Shown: positions 25,977 through 34,986 of the stretch, in pieces
How the letters are laid out: every line of letters starts with the position of its first letter
Position numbering within the stretch: the stretch's first letter is position 1
Source of the DNA: Planctomycetota bacterium
Lineage (GTDB): Bacteria; Planctomycetota; Phycisphaerae; Phycisphaerales; SM1A02
Length of the DNA stretch: 46,985 nt
NCBI GenBank assembly: GCA_003671055.1
Contig: QWPV01000008.1
Span: forward strand, 21,735 to 68,719
Direction of reading: 5' to 3'
The notes under the pieces: model-generated
Told to the model about the DNA's origin: nothing
Databases searched by the model: none
Seen by the model: only the letters and a program-made list of their open reading frames with translations
Made by a program: the position numbers and the translations under genes

Positions 25977-26864
25977 ATGGAACCGCGCACGATCATTGTT
26001 TCAGACTTGCACCTCGGTCGCCCTGACGGCGCGACGAGTGCAGCGTCCTTTGCGGAACTTGCGGAGCAATGCGATCGGCTCATCGTCAATGGTGATTGCG
26101 CTGAATTGCATCACGAACGCTATCGCGAAAACGCCGCGATCGAACTCGCGCGCCTTCGCGAAGTCTGTCTTGTGCGTGGCACGAAACTTGAGCTCCTCGC
26201 GGGCAATCACGATCCCTACATTGGTCCGCGCGTGCTCACGCTCGCGTCCAATCGCATCCTCGTCACGCATGGTGACGCGCTGCATCCAGCGCTCGCGCCG
26301 TGGAGTCGCGCCGCGCGCGTGATGCGCAACACCTTTCTCGAAACCTTTGAACGCGAGCGACTCACGCTCGGCGATCATGAAGCGCGTTTTGCTGCCGCGC
26401 GCGCAGCAGCGGTCGCGGAATGGAAGTTCGAAGGCGCTGGCGCGTCCCACTCAACAGCCATGCGCATGCTGCTGCGACCGATTGCCGCCGCGAAAGTACT
26501 GCACTACTGGTGGAACTACACGACACTCGTCAACGAGTTTGCACGCGACTACCTTCCCACTGCGCAGACCATCGTGGTGGGACACAGTCATCGCGCAAAC
26601 ATGAAACAGATCGATGGACGCACCATCGTCAACACAGGCGCGTATTCGTTTCCTGGTGTTCCGCACGCACTGCTGCTTGAGGGGGAGCAACTCTCGTTCC
26701 ACCGATTGCGCATGGATCGCTTTCGCTATCGACTCTCGGCGTTGCCATCCGCGCGTTGGCAGCTCTCCGCAGCGAGCACGCGTGAAGGCAATGATCGACC
26801 GAGCGCTGCAGCGATCATTCGACCTGCGGCACAGAGTTGCGCGACCGACACGCCTGTCGAGTAA
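25977..26864 (+). CDS. Metallophosphoesterase, UDP-2,3-diacylglucosamine pyrophosphatase-like
   Basis: 295-residue calcineurin-type phosphoesterase. Metal-binding motifs: SDLHLG, NGDCAE, LAGNHDP, VTHGD and VVGHSHRA. The order and spacing resemble LpxH/YbbF-like enzymes; since this needs only the general fold, the substrate remains open. Start set at the ATG at 25977 (MEPRTIIVSDLHLG) rather than the in-frame TTG at 25926. Its last 139 bp overlap the 3' end of the convergent mvaB gene; the C-terminal ~45 residues encoded there look like an unstructured tail. Confidence 0.82.
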   Translation: MEPRTIIVSDLHLGRPDGATSAASFAELAEQCDRLIVNGDCAELHHERYRENAAIELARLREVCLVRGTKLELLAGNHDPYIGPRVLTLASNRILVTHGDALHPALAPWSRAARVMRNTFLETFERERLTLGDHEARFAAARAAAVAEWKFEGAGASHSTAMRMLLRPIAAAKVLHYWWNYTTLVNEFARDYLPTAQTIVVGHSHRANMKQIDGRTIVNTGAYSFPGVPHALLLEGEQLSFHRLRMDRFRYRLSALPSARWQLSAASTREGNDRPSAAAIIRPAAQSCATDTPVE

Positions 26865-27655
26865 CCGCACTGCTCCACGAGCGTCACGAGTTCTTCCGTG
26901 GCGACGTTTCCTGATGCTCCTGGCGCGTACGGACAACCACCGAGTCCTCCGACGCTTCCATCGAAGTGGCGCACGCCGAGCTCAAGCGCCTTTGATGCAC
27001 ACGCGATTGCTGTTCCGCGCGTGTCATGAAGATGCAGCACGGTTGCTTCGGGCGCGAGTGTGTCATGAAGCCCCGCGTACAGCCGCTCGATGTCGTGCGG
27101 CAACGCGACGCCGATCGTGTCGCCGAGGTCAATTTCATCTACCCCTATGTCGAGCAACATCCGCGCAACGTCGCGCACTGCAATCGGCTGCACGGCTCCC
27201 TCGAAGGGACACGCGATGACGCAACTCACATAGCCACGCACACGAATGCCCGCGGCCTTTGCACGCTGCGCCACCGGCGCGAACTTCGCGACGCTCTGCG
27301 CAATCGTCGCATTGATGTTGCGTTGCGCGAAGGTCTCGCTCGCTGCAGTGAATACCGCAATCGCGTCGACGCCCACAGCAAGTGCGCGCTCAAGTCCCTG
27401 CTCATTAGGCACAAGCGCGGAGTACGAAACGCCGGACGTTCGCTTGATGCCGCGCAAAAGTGCCTCGGCATCCGCAAGTTGCGGAACCCATTTCGGACTC
27501 ACGAAGCTCGTCACTTCAATCGAGCGTAATCCGCTTGCCGCAAGCGACTCCACGAAGCGGATCTTCGTTTCAAGATCGACAATCGTCTTCTCATTCTGCA
27601 GCCCATCGCGTGGGCCAACTTCCGTGATGTGCACTTCTTGTCTCGGCGCACTCAT
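26726..27655 (-). CDS. mvaB: Hydroxymethylglutaryl-CoA lyase
   Basis: Cleaves HMG-CoA to acetyl-CoA and acetoacetate, the last step of leucine breakdown. DRE-TIM-type barrel: ITEVGPRDGLQNEK, IEVTSFVSPKWVPQLADA, GYVSCVIACPFEG, DEIDLGDTIGVA, LHLHDTRGTA and the catalytic-loop segment GGLGGCPYAPGASGN with the active-site Cys. 309 residues, normal. The start overlaps the stop of the small membrane protein gene (ATGA), so it is the third gene of a coupled operon. Its 3' end overlaps the metallophosphoesterase gene on the other strand. Confidence 0.95.
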   Translation of the reverse strand: MSAPRQEVHITEVGPRDGLQNEKTIVDLETKIRFVESLAASGLRSIEVTSFVSPKWVPQLADAEALLRGIKRTSGVSYSALVPNEQGLERALAVGVDAIAVFTAASETFAQRNINATIAQSVAKFAPVAQRAKAAGIRVRGYVSCVIACPFEGAVQPIAVRDVARMLLDIGVDEIDLGDTIGVALPHDIERLYAGLHDTLAPEATVLHLHDTRGTAIACASKALELGVRHFDGSVGGLGGCPYAPGASGNVATEELVTLVEQCGYSTGVSVAQLCAAGRMIAAALGRSLPSRVLAAESCQRADGNAESR

Positions 27656-27858
27656 GGAGTCTTCCCCTGCTCTGCGCGCTTCTCCCGTTCGAGCGACTCC
27701 TGCACGCGCTCTTCATGCATCGCACCGCGAACCAAGTACACAACCGCGCTGATGATGACCACGGTGACGAGTCCGCCAAGCAAGAGCAGCAACAATTCCG
27801 ATCCATGCACACCCGTGAGTTCGGGCAGATCTTCAGGGCGCGAGCCAGTCGGGTTCAT
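27652..27858 (-). CDS. Small single-pass membrane protein
   Basis: 68 residues with one membrane segment (ELLLLLLGGLVTVVIISAVVYL is the core region, about residues 21-42) followed by a charged, probably helical cytoplasmic tail (EERVQESLEREKRAEQ). The start at 27858 is supported by GGAGGTGGGCG right before the ATG. It overlaps the upstream ygfZ-like gene and the downstream mvaB by 4 bp each (ATGA), so all three are translationally coupled. Family not recognised. Confidence 0.75.
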   Translation of the reverse strand: MNPTGSRPEDLPELTGVHGSELLLLLLGGLVTVVIISAVVYLVRGAMHEERVQESLEREKRAEQGKTP

Positions 27859-29060
27859 CGCCCACCTCCGCCGAAGAATCGAAGTGATTGCACGCGCGCT
27901 GGAAGCATCGCTCCTTCGCACTCCACAAAGACTTCCGTTCCCTCGGTCGTCTGCGCGCTTCGAAGCATTGCGAACGCAACCGAGGCTGCGCTCAACATCG
28001 GCGCCACGCTGCTCGATGTCACCGCGCCGACATGCTCGCCGGTCGTGCCATCGTCATTGCGCGAGAAAACCATCGCATCTCCCATCGGCAACGCATCGCC
28101 TTGCACGCGAAGTCCGACCAGCATTTGCTTCGGTTTTCCCAAGTGTTGCATGCGAGCGACAACCTCTTGACCGGGATAGCAGCCCTTCGTGAAGGAGACT
28201 CTCGACGGGAGAACCCCTGTTTCGTGCGGAAGATTCGTTGGTCCGAAGTCGATGCGAAACATCGGCTCGCCGTTCTCGACGCGCGCAATGTTGTACGCAT
28301 GCCAACCCGCGCAGCGCACGGATGATTGCTCGCGGAGCGCATTCCACAACGCGCCCGCACTGCCGTAGGGCACGCGAATCGAATAGCCGAGTTCGCCGAG
28401 TGAAGGCAGCGCGATCACCGTGGTTCCGCCGAGCAGTGCGCTGCAGGTCACTGCACAGGGTGCCGGCGCTTCAAGACCGAGCGCTTGCAAGACTTCCGTT
28501 GCGCGTGGGCCATGCAGCGAAAGCGCGTGCAGCGACGCTGTGACATCGCGCACCGTTGCGGTTTCCGCGAAGACGAATTTCTCGATGATGGAGGCGACCG
28601 TTGCGGCATCGTGCACCACAAGATCCAACAACGTGCGCGTGCCTGTCTCTGCGATCACGAGGTCTGCATCAATGCGTCCCTTGCGATTCGTGAGAAACGC
28701 ACGCGCGACTCCGCCCTCTTTGATCGGACGAAGATCCTGTGTGACGAGCCGATTCAAAAGATCAATGCGATCTGCGCCGGTGACTTCGATCGTGCCGCGC
28801 CATGACTCATCAAAGAGTGCTGCGCCTCGGCGAATCGCTGCGTATTCAAGTTCTGTACTTTCAAATGCTGCGATGACTGGGCAGGTCGCTTCGCCCGCCG
28901 CATCGACTGGTCCAAACGCGAGATATTCAATTGGTGCGCTCGCTTCAGAGGGATGCCCCGTTGCGGCGTTCGGTCGATGCGCGCCTTCTCGTTGTTGGCG
29001 CGACAGCGCTTCATCAAACGCAATCCTGTGCAATGGCATGAGTGGCGACGCGAAACGCAT
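27855..29060 (-). CDS. ygfZ: Folate-binding YgfZ/GcvT-like protein
   Basis: Tetrahydrofolate-binding protein of the YgfZ/IBA57 family, which supports assembly or repair of certain Fe-S proteins. The family signature K-G-C-Y-x-G-Q-E is present in FTKGCYPGQEVVAR, and GcvT-like features include FDESWRGTIEVTGADRIDLL and LVTQDLRPIKEGG. About 401 residues, slightly longer than E. coli YgfZ. Start at the ATG at 29060 preferred; the frame could start at a TTG at 29078. Divergent from the M42 aminopeptidase gene, with ~60 bp between starts. First gene of the coupled ygfZ-membrane protein-mvaB operon. Confidence 0.9.
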   Translation of the reverse strand: MRFASPLMPLHRIAFDEALSRQQREGAHRPNAATGHPSEASAPIEYLAFGPVDAAGEATCPVIAAFESTELEYAAIRRGAALFDESWRGTIEVTGADRIDLLNRLVTQDLRPIKEGGVARAFLTNRKGRIDADLVIAETGTRTLLDLVVHDAATVASIIEKFVFAETATVRDVTASLHALSLHGPRATEVLQALGLEAPAPCAVTCSALLGGTTVIALPSLGELGYSIRVPYGSAGALWNALREQSSVRCAGWHAYNIARVENGEPMFRIDFGPTNLPHETGVLPSRVSFTKGCYPGQEVVARMQHLGKPKQMLVGLRVQGDALPMGDAMVFSRNDDGTTGEHVGAVTSSSVAPMLSAASVAFAMLRSAQTTEGTEVFVECEGAMLPARVQSLRFFGGGGR

Positions 29061-29120
29061 GGCCGAGATAGTACGCAATCGTTGGTACGCTTCTTTGCTT
29101 ACTCACAAGGAATCTTGCTC

Positions 29121-30182
29121 ATGGATATCGAACTCTTCCGCCGTCTCTGTGAAACACCTGGCATCCCTGGCCGCGAGGATCGCGTGCGCGCGCTCATCGA
29201 GAAGGAAACCAAGACGCTGTGGGATTCGTCCTACACCGACGCGATGGGCTCCTTCATCTGCACCAAGTCGCCGAGCCGCAAGGCTGCCAAGGGCTCTCGC
29301 GCTCCAACGCGTGTCATGCTCGCTGCGCACATGGATGAGATCGGATTCTTTGTCCGTCACGTCGATGAGCAGGGTTACCTCTGGCTCAATCCCGCGGGCG
29401 GATTCGATACCCGCAACCTCTTCGCCTCGCGTGTGAAAGTATGCACGCCGAAAGGTGATTTCGAAGGCGTCATGAATCCGGGCGGCAAGCCGATTCACAT
29501 CTCAAGCGATGCGGATCGCAACAAAGTTCCAGGCGTGGAAGAGTTCTTCATCGATCTCGGTCGCGACGCCGCAGAGGTGAAGAAACTCGTCGAGATCGGG
29601 GATTTCGTCGTGCTCGATCAACCCTTCTTCCACACACCGAAGAAGATCATCTCGAAGGCGATCGACAATCGACTCGCGTGTTTTGTCGCAATCGAAGCCG
29701 TGCGCAAGATCATGAAATCGAAGGCTGGTCACACGTGTGAAATCGTGTGTGCCTTCACCACGCAAGAAGAAGTCGGATTGCGCGGCGCTCAAACTGCTGC
29801 CTATCAAGTGAAGGCTGACATCGGCATCGGTCTTGATGTCACGCTCGCGTGCGACACGCCAGGCATCCCTGACTCGCAGCGTGTAACAAAGCACGGGCTC
29901 GGTGCAGCAGTACTGATTCAAGACGGTTCGATGATCGCGGACGCGCAGATTGTCGCGGACATTTGCGCTGTCGCGAAGAAGCACCGCATCGCATTCCAGA
30001 AATCGATCCTTCCTCGCGGCGGTCAAGATGGCGCGGCGATTCAACGCGCAGGTGCTGGCGCTCGCTGCGCAGCAATATGCACAGGCACTCGCTACATCCA
30101 CACCGTCACGGAGATGGTGGACAAGGGTGATCTTGAAGCGACGATCGATCTTCTTGCCGCGTATCTGCAGAGCGTCGCTTGA
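29121..30182 (+). CDS. M42 family metallopeptidase (aminopeptidase/deblocking type)
   Basis: 353-residue di-metal aminopeptidase, usually cytoplasmic and assembled as a dodecamer. Metal ligands are visible: AAHMDEIGF (His), SKAIDNRLACF (bridging Asp), TTQEEVGLRGA (Glu pair), GLDVTLACDTPG (Asp) and RYIHTVTEM (His). The family's usual DDR reads DNR, but the first Asp, the ligand, is kept. Start at the ATG at 29121, with AAGGA ~10 bp upstream and a normal N-terminus (ELFRRLCETPGIPGREDRVR). Single gene between divergent ygfZ and convergent murG. Confidence 0.93.
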   Translation: MDIELFRRLCETPGIPGREDRVRALIEKETKTLWDSSYTDAMGSFICTKSPSRKAAKGSRAPTRVMLAAHMDEIGFFVRHVDEQGYLWLNPAGGFDTRNLFASRVKVCTPKGDFEGVMNPGGKPIHISSDADRNKVPGVEEFFIDLGRDAAEVKKLVEIGDFVVLDQPFFHTPKKIISKAIDNRLACFVAIEAVRKIMKSKAGHTCEIVCAFTTQEEVGLRGAQTAAYQVKADIGIGLDVTLACDTPGIPDSQRVTKHGLGAAVLIQDGSMIADAQIVADICAVAKKHRIAFQKSILPRGGQDGAAIQRAGAGARCAAICTGTRYIHTVTEMVDKGDLEATIDLLAAYLQSVA

Positions 30183-30196
30183 TCATGGCGTAACGT

Positions 30197-31306
30197 TCAA
30201 TCGCCCGACGCGATTGCCGCAGCAGTCCGCGCAATTTCGAGTGCAGCATCCGCTTGCGGAAGCGCACGCAATCCTGTCCGCATCGCTTCACGCGCAGCGT
30301 GATCCTTCATCAACGACTCAAGCACGCGTCCAAGGTCGCGGATGTTCGCGTCTGCCTCAATCGCGTCAAGCTCGCATCGCGCAAGACCTTGATCAACAAA
30401 TGGCTGCGCGTTCGCCTTCTGATGTTGATCATGATGCCATGGATATGGCGCGAAGACGGTGGGCACTGCGTTCGACACCGCTTCCGCAACGGAGTTCGCG
30501 CCCGCACGCGAGAGCGCGAGATCCGCAGCTCCCCACGCGAGACCGATGTGATCAATGAATGTGGAGACCACCGCATGCACACCGGCCTCTCGATATGCAG
30601 CTTCGACAACATTGCGTTCGCCACCGCCGACGAGGTGATACACCTGCCACCCGGAAAACGCGCTGCGGTGCTGCTTGAGCATGAGCATCAAGAGATCATT
30701 CAAACTCTTCGCGCCCTGACTCGCTCCTGTCACAAACAGCGTGTGCAATCCTCGCTCGAGTCCCAACTGCGCGCGACAACTCTCAGCATCCGAGGACGCA
30801 ATCGCGATGCGTCGAATCGGCATCCCAACGATGCGCGTCGCAAACGTCGGACACCCTGGCGTCGCGCACGCACTCCAGATTCGTTGCGCGCGCTTGGCAA
30901 CCCAGCGATTTGCTTTGCCTGGGGTTGCATCGAGATTCACGAGAAACACAGGTACTTTCAACGATCGCGCCGCATGTACCACTGGCGCAGTCACAAAGCC
31001 GCCGAGTGAAATCACGCAGCGCGCGTCTTGCGCTCTGAGGAGCTCATGCGCAACACTGCGCCCCGCGAGAAACGCGCGTGCAAATCGCAGCAACTTCGCG
31101 GGGCGTGGCGAAAATCCTTCCGCCGGAATCGGCGAGTAAGGGAATCCAGCCCTCTCAAGCATCTGCGCATCGATGGGTCGAGTCGAACACGCGAAGTGCA
31201 ACGCAATCGATGGCGCAACTTCACGAAGGCGCTCTGCAATGGCAATACCTGGCGCGATGTGACCGCCCGTTCCACCGCCCGCAAGAATGATGCTTCCAGC
31301 GCTCAT
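30197..31306 (-). CDS. murG: UDP-GlcNAc:lipid I N-acetylglucosaminyltransferase
   Basis: GT28 glycosyltransferase that makes lipid II at the inner face of the membrane. Signatures: ILAGGGTGGHIAPGIAIAE, CVISLGGFVTAPVVHAAR, LFVTGASQGAKSLNDLL, and the donor-binding ALSRAGANSVAEAV with PYPWHHDQHQKANA. 369 residues, normal. Its start overlaps the ftsW stop by 4 bp (ATGA), giving a ftsW-murG pair as in many division clusters. Converges with the M42 gene. Confidence 0.95.
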   Translation of the reverse strand: MSAGSIILAGGGTGGHIAPGIAIAERLREVAPSIALHFACSTRPIDAQMLERAGFPYSPIPAEGFSPRPAKLLRFARAFLAGRSVAHELLRAQDARCVISLGGFVTAPVVHAARSLKVPVFLVNLDATPGKANRWVAKRAQRIWSACATPGCPTFATRIVGMPIRRIAIASSDAESCRAQLGLERGLHTLFVTGASQGAKSLNDLLMLMLKQHRSAFSGWQVYHLVGGGERNVVEAAYREAGVHAVVSTFIDHIGLAWGAADLALSRAGANSVAEAVSNAVPTVFAPYPWHHDQHQKANAQPFVDQGLARCELDAIEADANIRDLGRVLESLMKDHAAREAMRTGLRALPQADAALEIARTAAAIASGD

Positions 31307-32568
31307 GAGCTTGCCGCAACGACTGCGGAGTCGATTGGCGATGCACTGAGATCAATGCCAAGCGCGCGCTCGTTTTTTCGCGCGGTGCGTTCGATCGAAA
31401 TCAAAAGCCCTAGCGAGAAACATGTCATCACCCATCCCGAGCCACCGCTTGAGAGCAGCGGAAGTGCGATGCCTTTCGTGGGCGCGAGTCCTGTGACGAC
31501 GAGCACATTGATGAGCGCTTGCAAACCGATCACGAACAACACGCCAGTGCCGACGAGTCGCGAGAACGGCGAGACGATTGAATCTGCGTCAGGACGCGAT
31601 GCGCCGCGCGTGACAATCGCAAGACCAGTGAGCAGCAACGTCGCGTAGGTCGCAAGCACGATAAGCGCGCCGAATACACCGAGTTCTTCGCAAACAATCG
31701 CAAAGATGAAGTCCGTGGTGTCTTCAGGCAAATAGCCGAATTTCTGCACGCTGTTACCAAGTCCAAGTCCTTGCACGCCACCACCCGCGATCGCGCTCAT
31801 CGATTGAATGATGTGGTAGCCGATGCCTTCAGGATCCGACCATGGATTGTTCCACGCGAGCAACCGGTTCACGCGATAGGGACTCGCAACCACCGCTGCT
31901 ACTGCGCCAAGCGCGCCCACAGGAACAAGTAGCAATACGTCCCGCCATCGCATGCCACCGACAACGAGCAACATCAAGCACGCTCCGAAGACAAGCACAC
32001 CAGTGCCGAGATCTTCCACCGCGATCAGTGCTGCAACACAACCCACGATCGCAAGCGCTGGAAGAAATCCGCGCGTGAACGTTCGAAGCGTTCCGCCGTG
32101 GCGAATGCAATACCAACTCATCACCACCACCATGCCCCACTTCGCTAACTCGCTCGCTTGAAATCCGTAGGTGGGGCTACCGATCCATCGCGCGCTGTGA
32201 TTCACTTCGCGACCGATGCCAGGAACATGCACAAGCACCAGCGTGAGAATGATGCCACCGAGAATCCAAGGGATCGGACTTCGTGCGCCGCGCAGCGTGA
32301 GCAAACGATCGACTGGCACGAACGCCGCTGCAGCCAGTGCAGCAAGAGAGATGAACGCGAGAATCGTCGTGCGTCCAAAGAAGATCTGCTCGAAACTGAT
32401 CGGCCGATAGTTCGCGACCATTCGCTCGAACTGCTCTGCGGTGACCTGCCCAGACTGCAAGAGCGAAGGATCGGGCGCGACCACGAGCCCTGCGGAGTTC
32501 ACCATCACAATCCCGATGACGAGAAGCGTGAGAACAGCAAGAATGAGTCCGTGTCCGGCGCGAAGCAT
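31303..32568 (-). CDS. ftsW: FtsW/RodA/SpoVE family peptidoglycan glycosyltransferase
   Basis: SEDS membrane protein that polymerises lipid II. About ten hydrophobic segments; family motifs include HSARWIGSPTYGFQASELAK, EDLGTGVLVFGACL, GYHIIQSMSAIAGGG, PEDTTDFIFAIVCEELG and GLAPTKGIALPLLSSGGSG. Placement directly before murG favours FtsW over RodA. Start set at the ATG at 32568; an in-frame TTG at 32577 would add three residues. Divergent from miaB with ~60 bp between starts. Confidence 0.93.
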   Translation of the reverse strand: MLRAGHGLILAVLTLLVIGIVMVNSAGLVVAPDPSLLQSGQVTAEQFERMVANYRPISFEQIFFGRTTILAFISLAALAAAAFVPVDRLLTLRGARSPIPWILGGIILTLVLVHVPGIGREVNHSARWIGSPTYGFQASELAKWGMVVVMSWYCIRHGGTLRTFTRGFLPALAIVGCVAALIAVEDLGTGVLVFGACLMLLVVGGMRWRDVLLLVPVGALGAVAAVVASPYRVNRLLAWNNPWSDPEGIGYHIIQSMSAIAGGGVQGLGLGNSVQKFGYLPEDTTDFIFAIVCEELGVFGALIVLATYATLLLTGLAIVTRGASRPDADSIVSPFSRLVGTGVLFVIGLQALINVLVVTGLAPTKGIALPLLSSGGSGWVMTCFSLGLLISIERTARKNERALGIDLSASPIDSAVVAASS

Positions 32569-32631
32569 GTTGGGCAACTATCGGCAGAATGCACGCTTGA
32601 GCGTTCGCAAGTTGCACTATCCTTGGCGGCA

Positions 32632-34266
32632 ATGTCCGAAGCACTTTCCGCCGCACCGACCGTCTACCTCGAGACGTTCGGATGCCAGATGAACGAACTC
32701 GACAGCGAACTTGTGCGCGGCGCACTTGTCACGCTCGGCTATCGCTTCGTGGAGGACTGGCGAACCGCGAACGTTGTCCTCTACAACACCTGCAGCGTTC
32801 GTGAACAAGCCGAACACAAGGCGTACAGCCGCCTCGGTCTGATCGCACAACGCAAACGCGCAGGTGAAAATGTGGTGCTCGGCGTCATTGGATGCATGGC
32901 GGAACGAGATGGCAAGGACATGTTCCGCCGCTACCCGCAGGTCGACTTGCTCTGTGGTCCTGGCGAACTCGATCGCCTTCCGAATCTCATCGAGAATCTG
33001 CGCACGAGTCAATTGCTCGGCGATGACGCCCCGCGGCTCAGCAAGGACGCGCGATCCGCGCTCGCAGGCAACAAGAGTCGGCGTTCCACCACGCTCTCCG
33101 CAGCGGATGACAATCTCGAACTCCTCGATCTCAGCCGCGCCTTTGAGCCCGTCGATCCAACAACTGAACGTCGCAGCGCGTATGTCCGAATCACACGCGG
33201 TTGCAATAAGTTCTGCACCTACTGCGTCGTCCCGAACACGCGTGGCGCGGAAGTGCATCGCCCGCCGGATTCCATCGTCGAAGAATGCCGCCGCCTCGCC
33301 GATGCAGGCGTGCTCGAGATCACGCTGCTCGGGCAAACGGTGAATCACTATCGATATGTGCATGGTTCCGCAGTCGGAAGCGACGGACGCGAGCAACCGC
33401 AAGTTGGGCCAGGTCTCGCGGCATTCCGAAGCACCAGCACGCTCGCGGCTGGATTGCGCACGACGACCTTCGCGGATCTGCTCGGCAGAATTCACGACGA
33501 AGTCCCGCATCTGCGGCGCATTCGCTTCGTGACGAGTTACCCGCGCGACTTCGGCATCGACGCGCTGCAAGTGATGCGCGACGCACCGCGGATCTGCAAT
33601 TATGTCCACGCACCCGCGCAATCTGGTTCCGATCGGATTCTCAAACTCATGAACCGCGGCTATACCGTGGGCGAGTACGAGGAGTTCGTGCACCGCGTCT
33701 TCGACGTCCTTCCTGATGCGACAATTGCAGGTGATTTCATCGTCGGCTTCCCCTCTGAGACCGACGAAGAGTTTGAAGCTACGTGCGACCTTGTGCGCCG
33801 CGTACCCTTCAAAAACAACTACATTTTTAAGTATTCGCCGCGACCGGGCACAGTCGCGATCGATCGATTCGTCGACGATGTTCCGCTTGAAACAAAGAAG
33901 CTGCGCAACAACCGATTGCTCGAATTGCAGACGCAAGTGAGTCAGAAGGTTCACGAACAATGGATCGGCCGCGAGGTTGAAGTGCTCTTCGAGAAGGTCC
34001 GCGCCCACGGTGCGCAACCGCGCGAGACAGACCCCGACGACGCCTCTTCGATCTCGCACCCCGCATCCAAAAACGTGGAGCTCCGCTGGCAACGCGCGAA
34101 ACCACAAGAGGGAACGCAGTTGATCGGCCGCACGCAGGGCGACCTCATCGTCGCGATGGGAGTCACCGACGAATCGCAAGCGCATCGAGTGGGTACCTTC
34201 GGTATGGCGCGCGTATATGCAGCGAGCCCGATGATTCTGCACGCGGCACCTGTTTCATCCGCGTGA
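32632..34266 (+). CDS. miaB: tRNA-2-methylthio-N6-isopentenyladenosine synthase MiaB
   Basis: Radical-SAM methylthiotransferase acting on i6A37 of tRNA. N-terminal UPF0004 Cys ligands in TFGCQMNELDSE, YNTCSVREQAEHKAYSRLG and GVIGCMAERDG; radical-SAM cluster CNKFCTYCVVPNTRG; then LLGQTVNHYR and the TRAM-region RTQGDLIVAMGV. Start at the ATG at 32632; the open frame upstream is antisense to ftsW. At 544 residues it is longer than usual (~440-480) owing to low-complexity inserts after the N-terminal domain, after NHYRYVHG and inside the TRAM region. Single-gene unit. Confidence 0.94.
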   Translation: MSEALSAAPTVYLETFGCQMNELDSELVRGALVTLGYRFVEDWRTANVVLYNTCSVREQAEHKAYSRLGLIAQRKRAGENVVLGVIGCMAERDGKDMFRRYPQVDLLCGPGELDRLPNLIENLRTSQLLGDDAPRLSKDARSALAGNKSRRSTTLSAADDNLELLDLSRAFEPVDPTTERRSAYVRITRGCNKFCTYCVVPNTRGAEVHRPPDSIVEECRRLADAGVLEITLLGQTVNHYRYVHGSAVGSDGREQPQVGPGLAAFRSTSTLAAGLRTTTFADLLGRIHDEVPHLRRIRFVTSYPRDFGIDALQVMRDAPRICNYVHAPAQSGSDRILKLMNRGYTVGEYEEFVHRVFDVLPDATIAGDFIVGFPSETDEEFEATCDLVRRVPFKNNYIFKYSPRPGTVAIDRFVDDVPLETKKLRNNRLLELQTQVSQKVHEQWIGREVEVLFEKVRAHGAQPRETDPDDASSISHPASKNVELRWQRAKPQEGTQLIGRTQGDLIVAMGVTDESQAHRVGTFGMARVYAASPMILHAAPVSSA

Positions 34267-34596
34267 GCGAACCGTAGTCGGAAGCTTCTCTGCGGCGTTC
34301 AACGCCAGTCCAGTCGCGGATTGAATGCTCTGTGAGCGGCCACTCTTCAGAAGTGGGCTGAAATCCAAGGTCTACACAAAGGTTTGCAGCGCACCCCTGG
34401 CGATACTCCCTCGTCGTGTTAATCACGCGCACGCCAGACATCCTCGAACACCGGCCGATAGACGCAACAGAATCCGTCCCTCATCCGCTCTTCGATCGGG
34501 CGCGCCATATGTGGGCAGCACCGCTCGCAAAAGGCGGGCGTTTCGGCATTTCATCTTGGGAATCTAGGATCGAACTCATAAACGGACAAGGTCAAT
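34267..34596. other. Non-coding stretch after miaB
   Basis: About 330 bp with no convincing gene, hairpin or tRNA on either strand. It leads directly into the repeat cluster at 34597. Confidence 0.5.
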
Positions 34597-34765
34597 AGGA
34601 GGTCGGTGACAGCCAAAATGTGCCTGTCCCAAACTCATCCCAGGAGGTCGGTGGCAGCCAAGATGTGCCTGTCATCAAAATGTGACTGTCCCAAACTCAA
34701 GTTGTGCCTTGTCACAAACTCAGGTTCAAACTCAAGTTGTGCCTGTCCCAGACTCATCCCCCTTC
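34597..34765. repeat. Expanded GTGCCTGTCCC repeat cluster upstream of first PEP-CTERM gene
   Basis: A 45-bp unit starting AGGAGGTCGGTGACAGCC (34597-34641) is followed by a second, partly diverged unit (34642-34676) with GGTGGCAGCC. Both contain ATGTGCCTGTC. Then come shorter degenerate pieces: TGTGACTGTCCCAAACTCAA, GTTGTGCCTTGTCACAAACT, and GTTGTGCCTGTCCCAGACTC near 34737-34756. All core copies face the same way. It is the same core as near the RAYT gene, but the flanking sequence differs. Confidence 0.88.
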
Positions 34766-34852
34766 TGTTGCCGCCAGAGCCATGACTCTGCTCCGATAAT
34801 CCCATAAACGGAAACCTTAACGCATTCTCCTGCAGCAATTTTGCCCGATTCC

Positions 34853-34880
34853 TTGACACTCCTTTTCCCTGATGTACTTT
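34853..34880 (+). promoter_or_regulatory. Candidate promoter of first PEP-CTERM gene
   Basis: TTGACA (34853-34858), 16-bp spacer, TACTTT (34875-34880). It predicts a leader of about 100 bp with a small hairpin CCCCG-TAAAGGG-CGGGG (34900-34916) before the Shine-Dalgarno GGGAG and the ATG at 34987. Confidence 0.5.
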
Positions 34881-34986
34881 CCTTTCGAGGTACAGGGATC
34901 CCCGTAAAGGGCGGGGTCGTCTTAAAGGGAACCGCGGAGCACTCCTCACCAGCTCTGTTGTGTTTGGGATTTAGGGAGTTTGAAAA

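Noticed and set aside
32158-32631. In-frame extension upstream of miaB
   Set aside because: Antisense to ftsW; MiaB similarity starts only after the ATG at 32632.
34163-34441. Small minus-strand open frame after miaB
   Set aside because: Overlaps the 3' end of miaB, has no family features and weak start signals.
34267-34596. tRNA or small RNA gene in the gap after miaB
   Set aside because: No T-loop consensus GTTCRANNC in the right setting and no acceptor pairing could be found.
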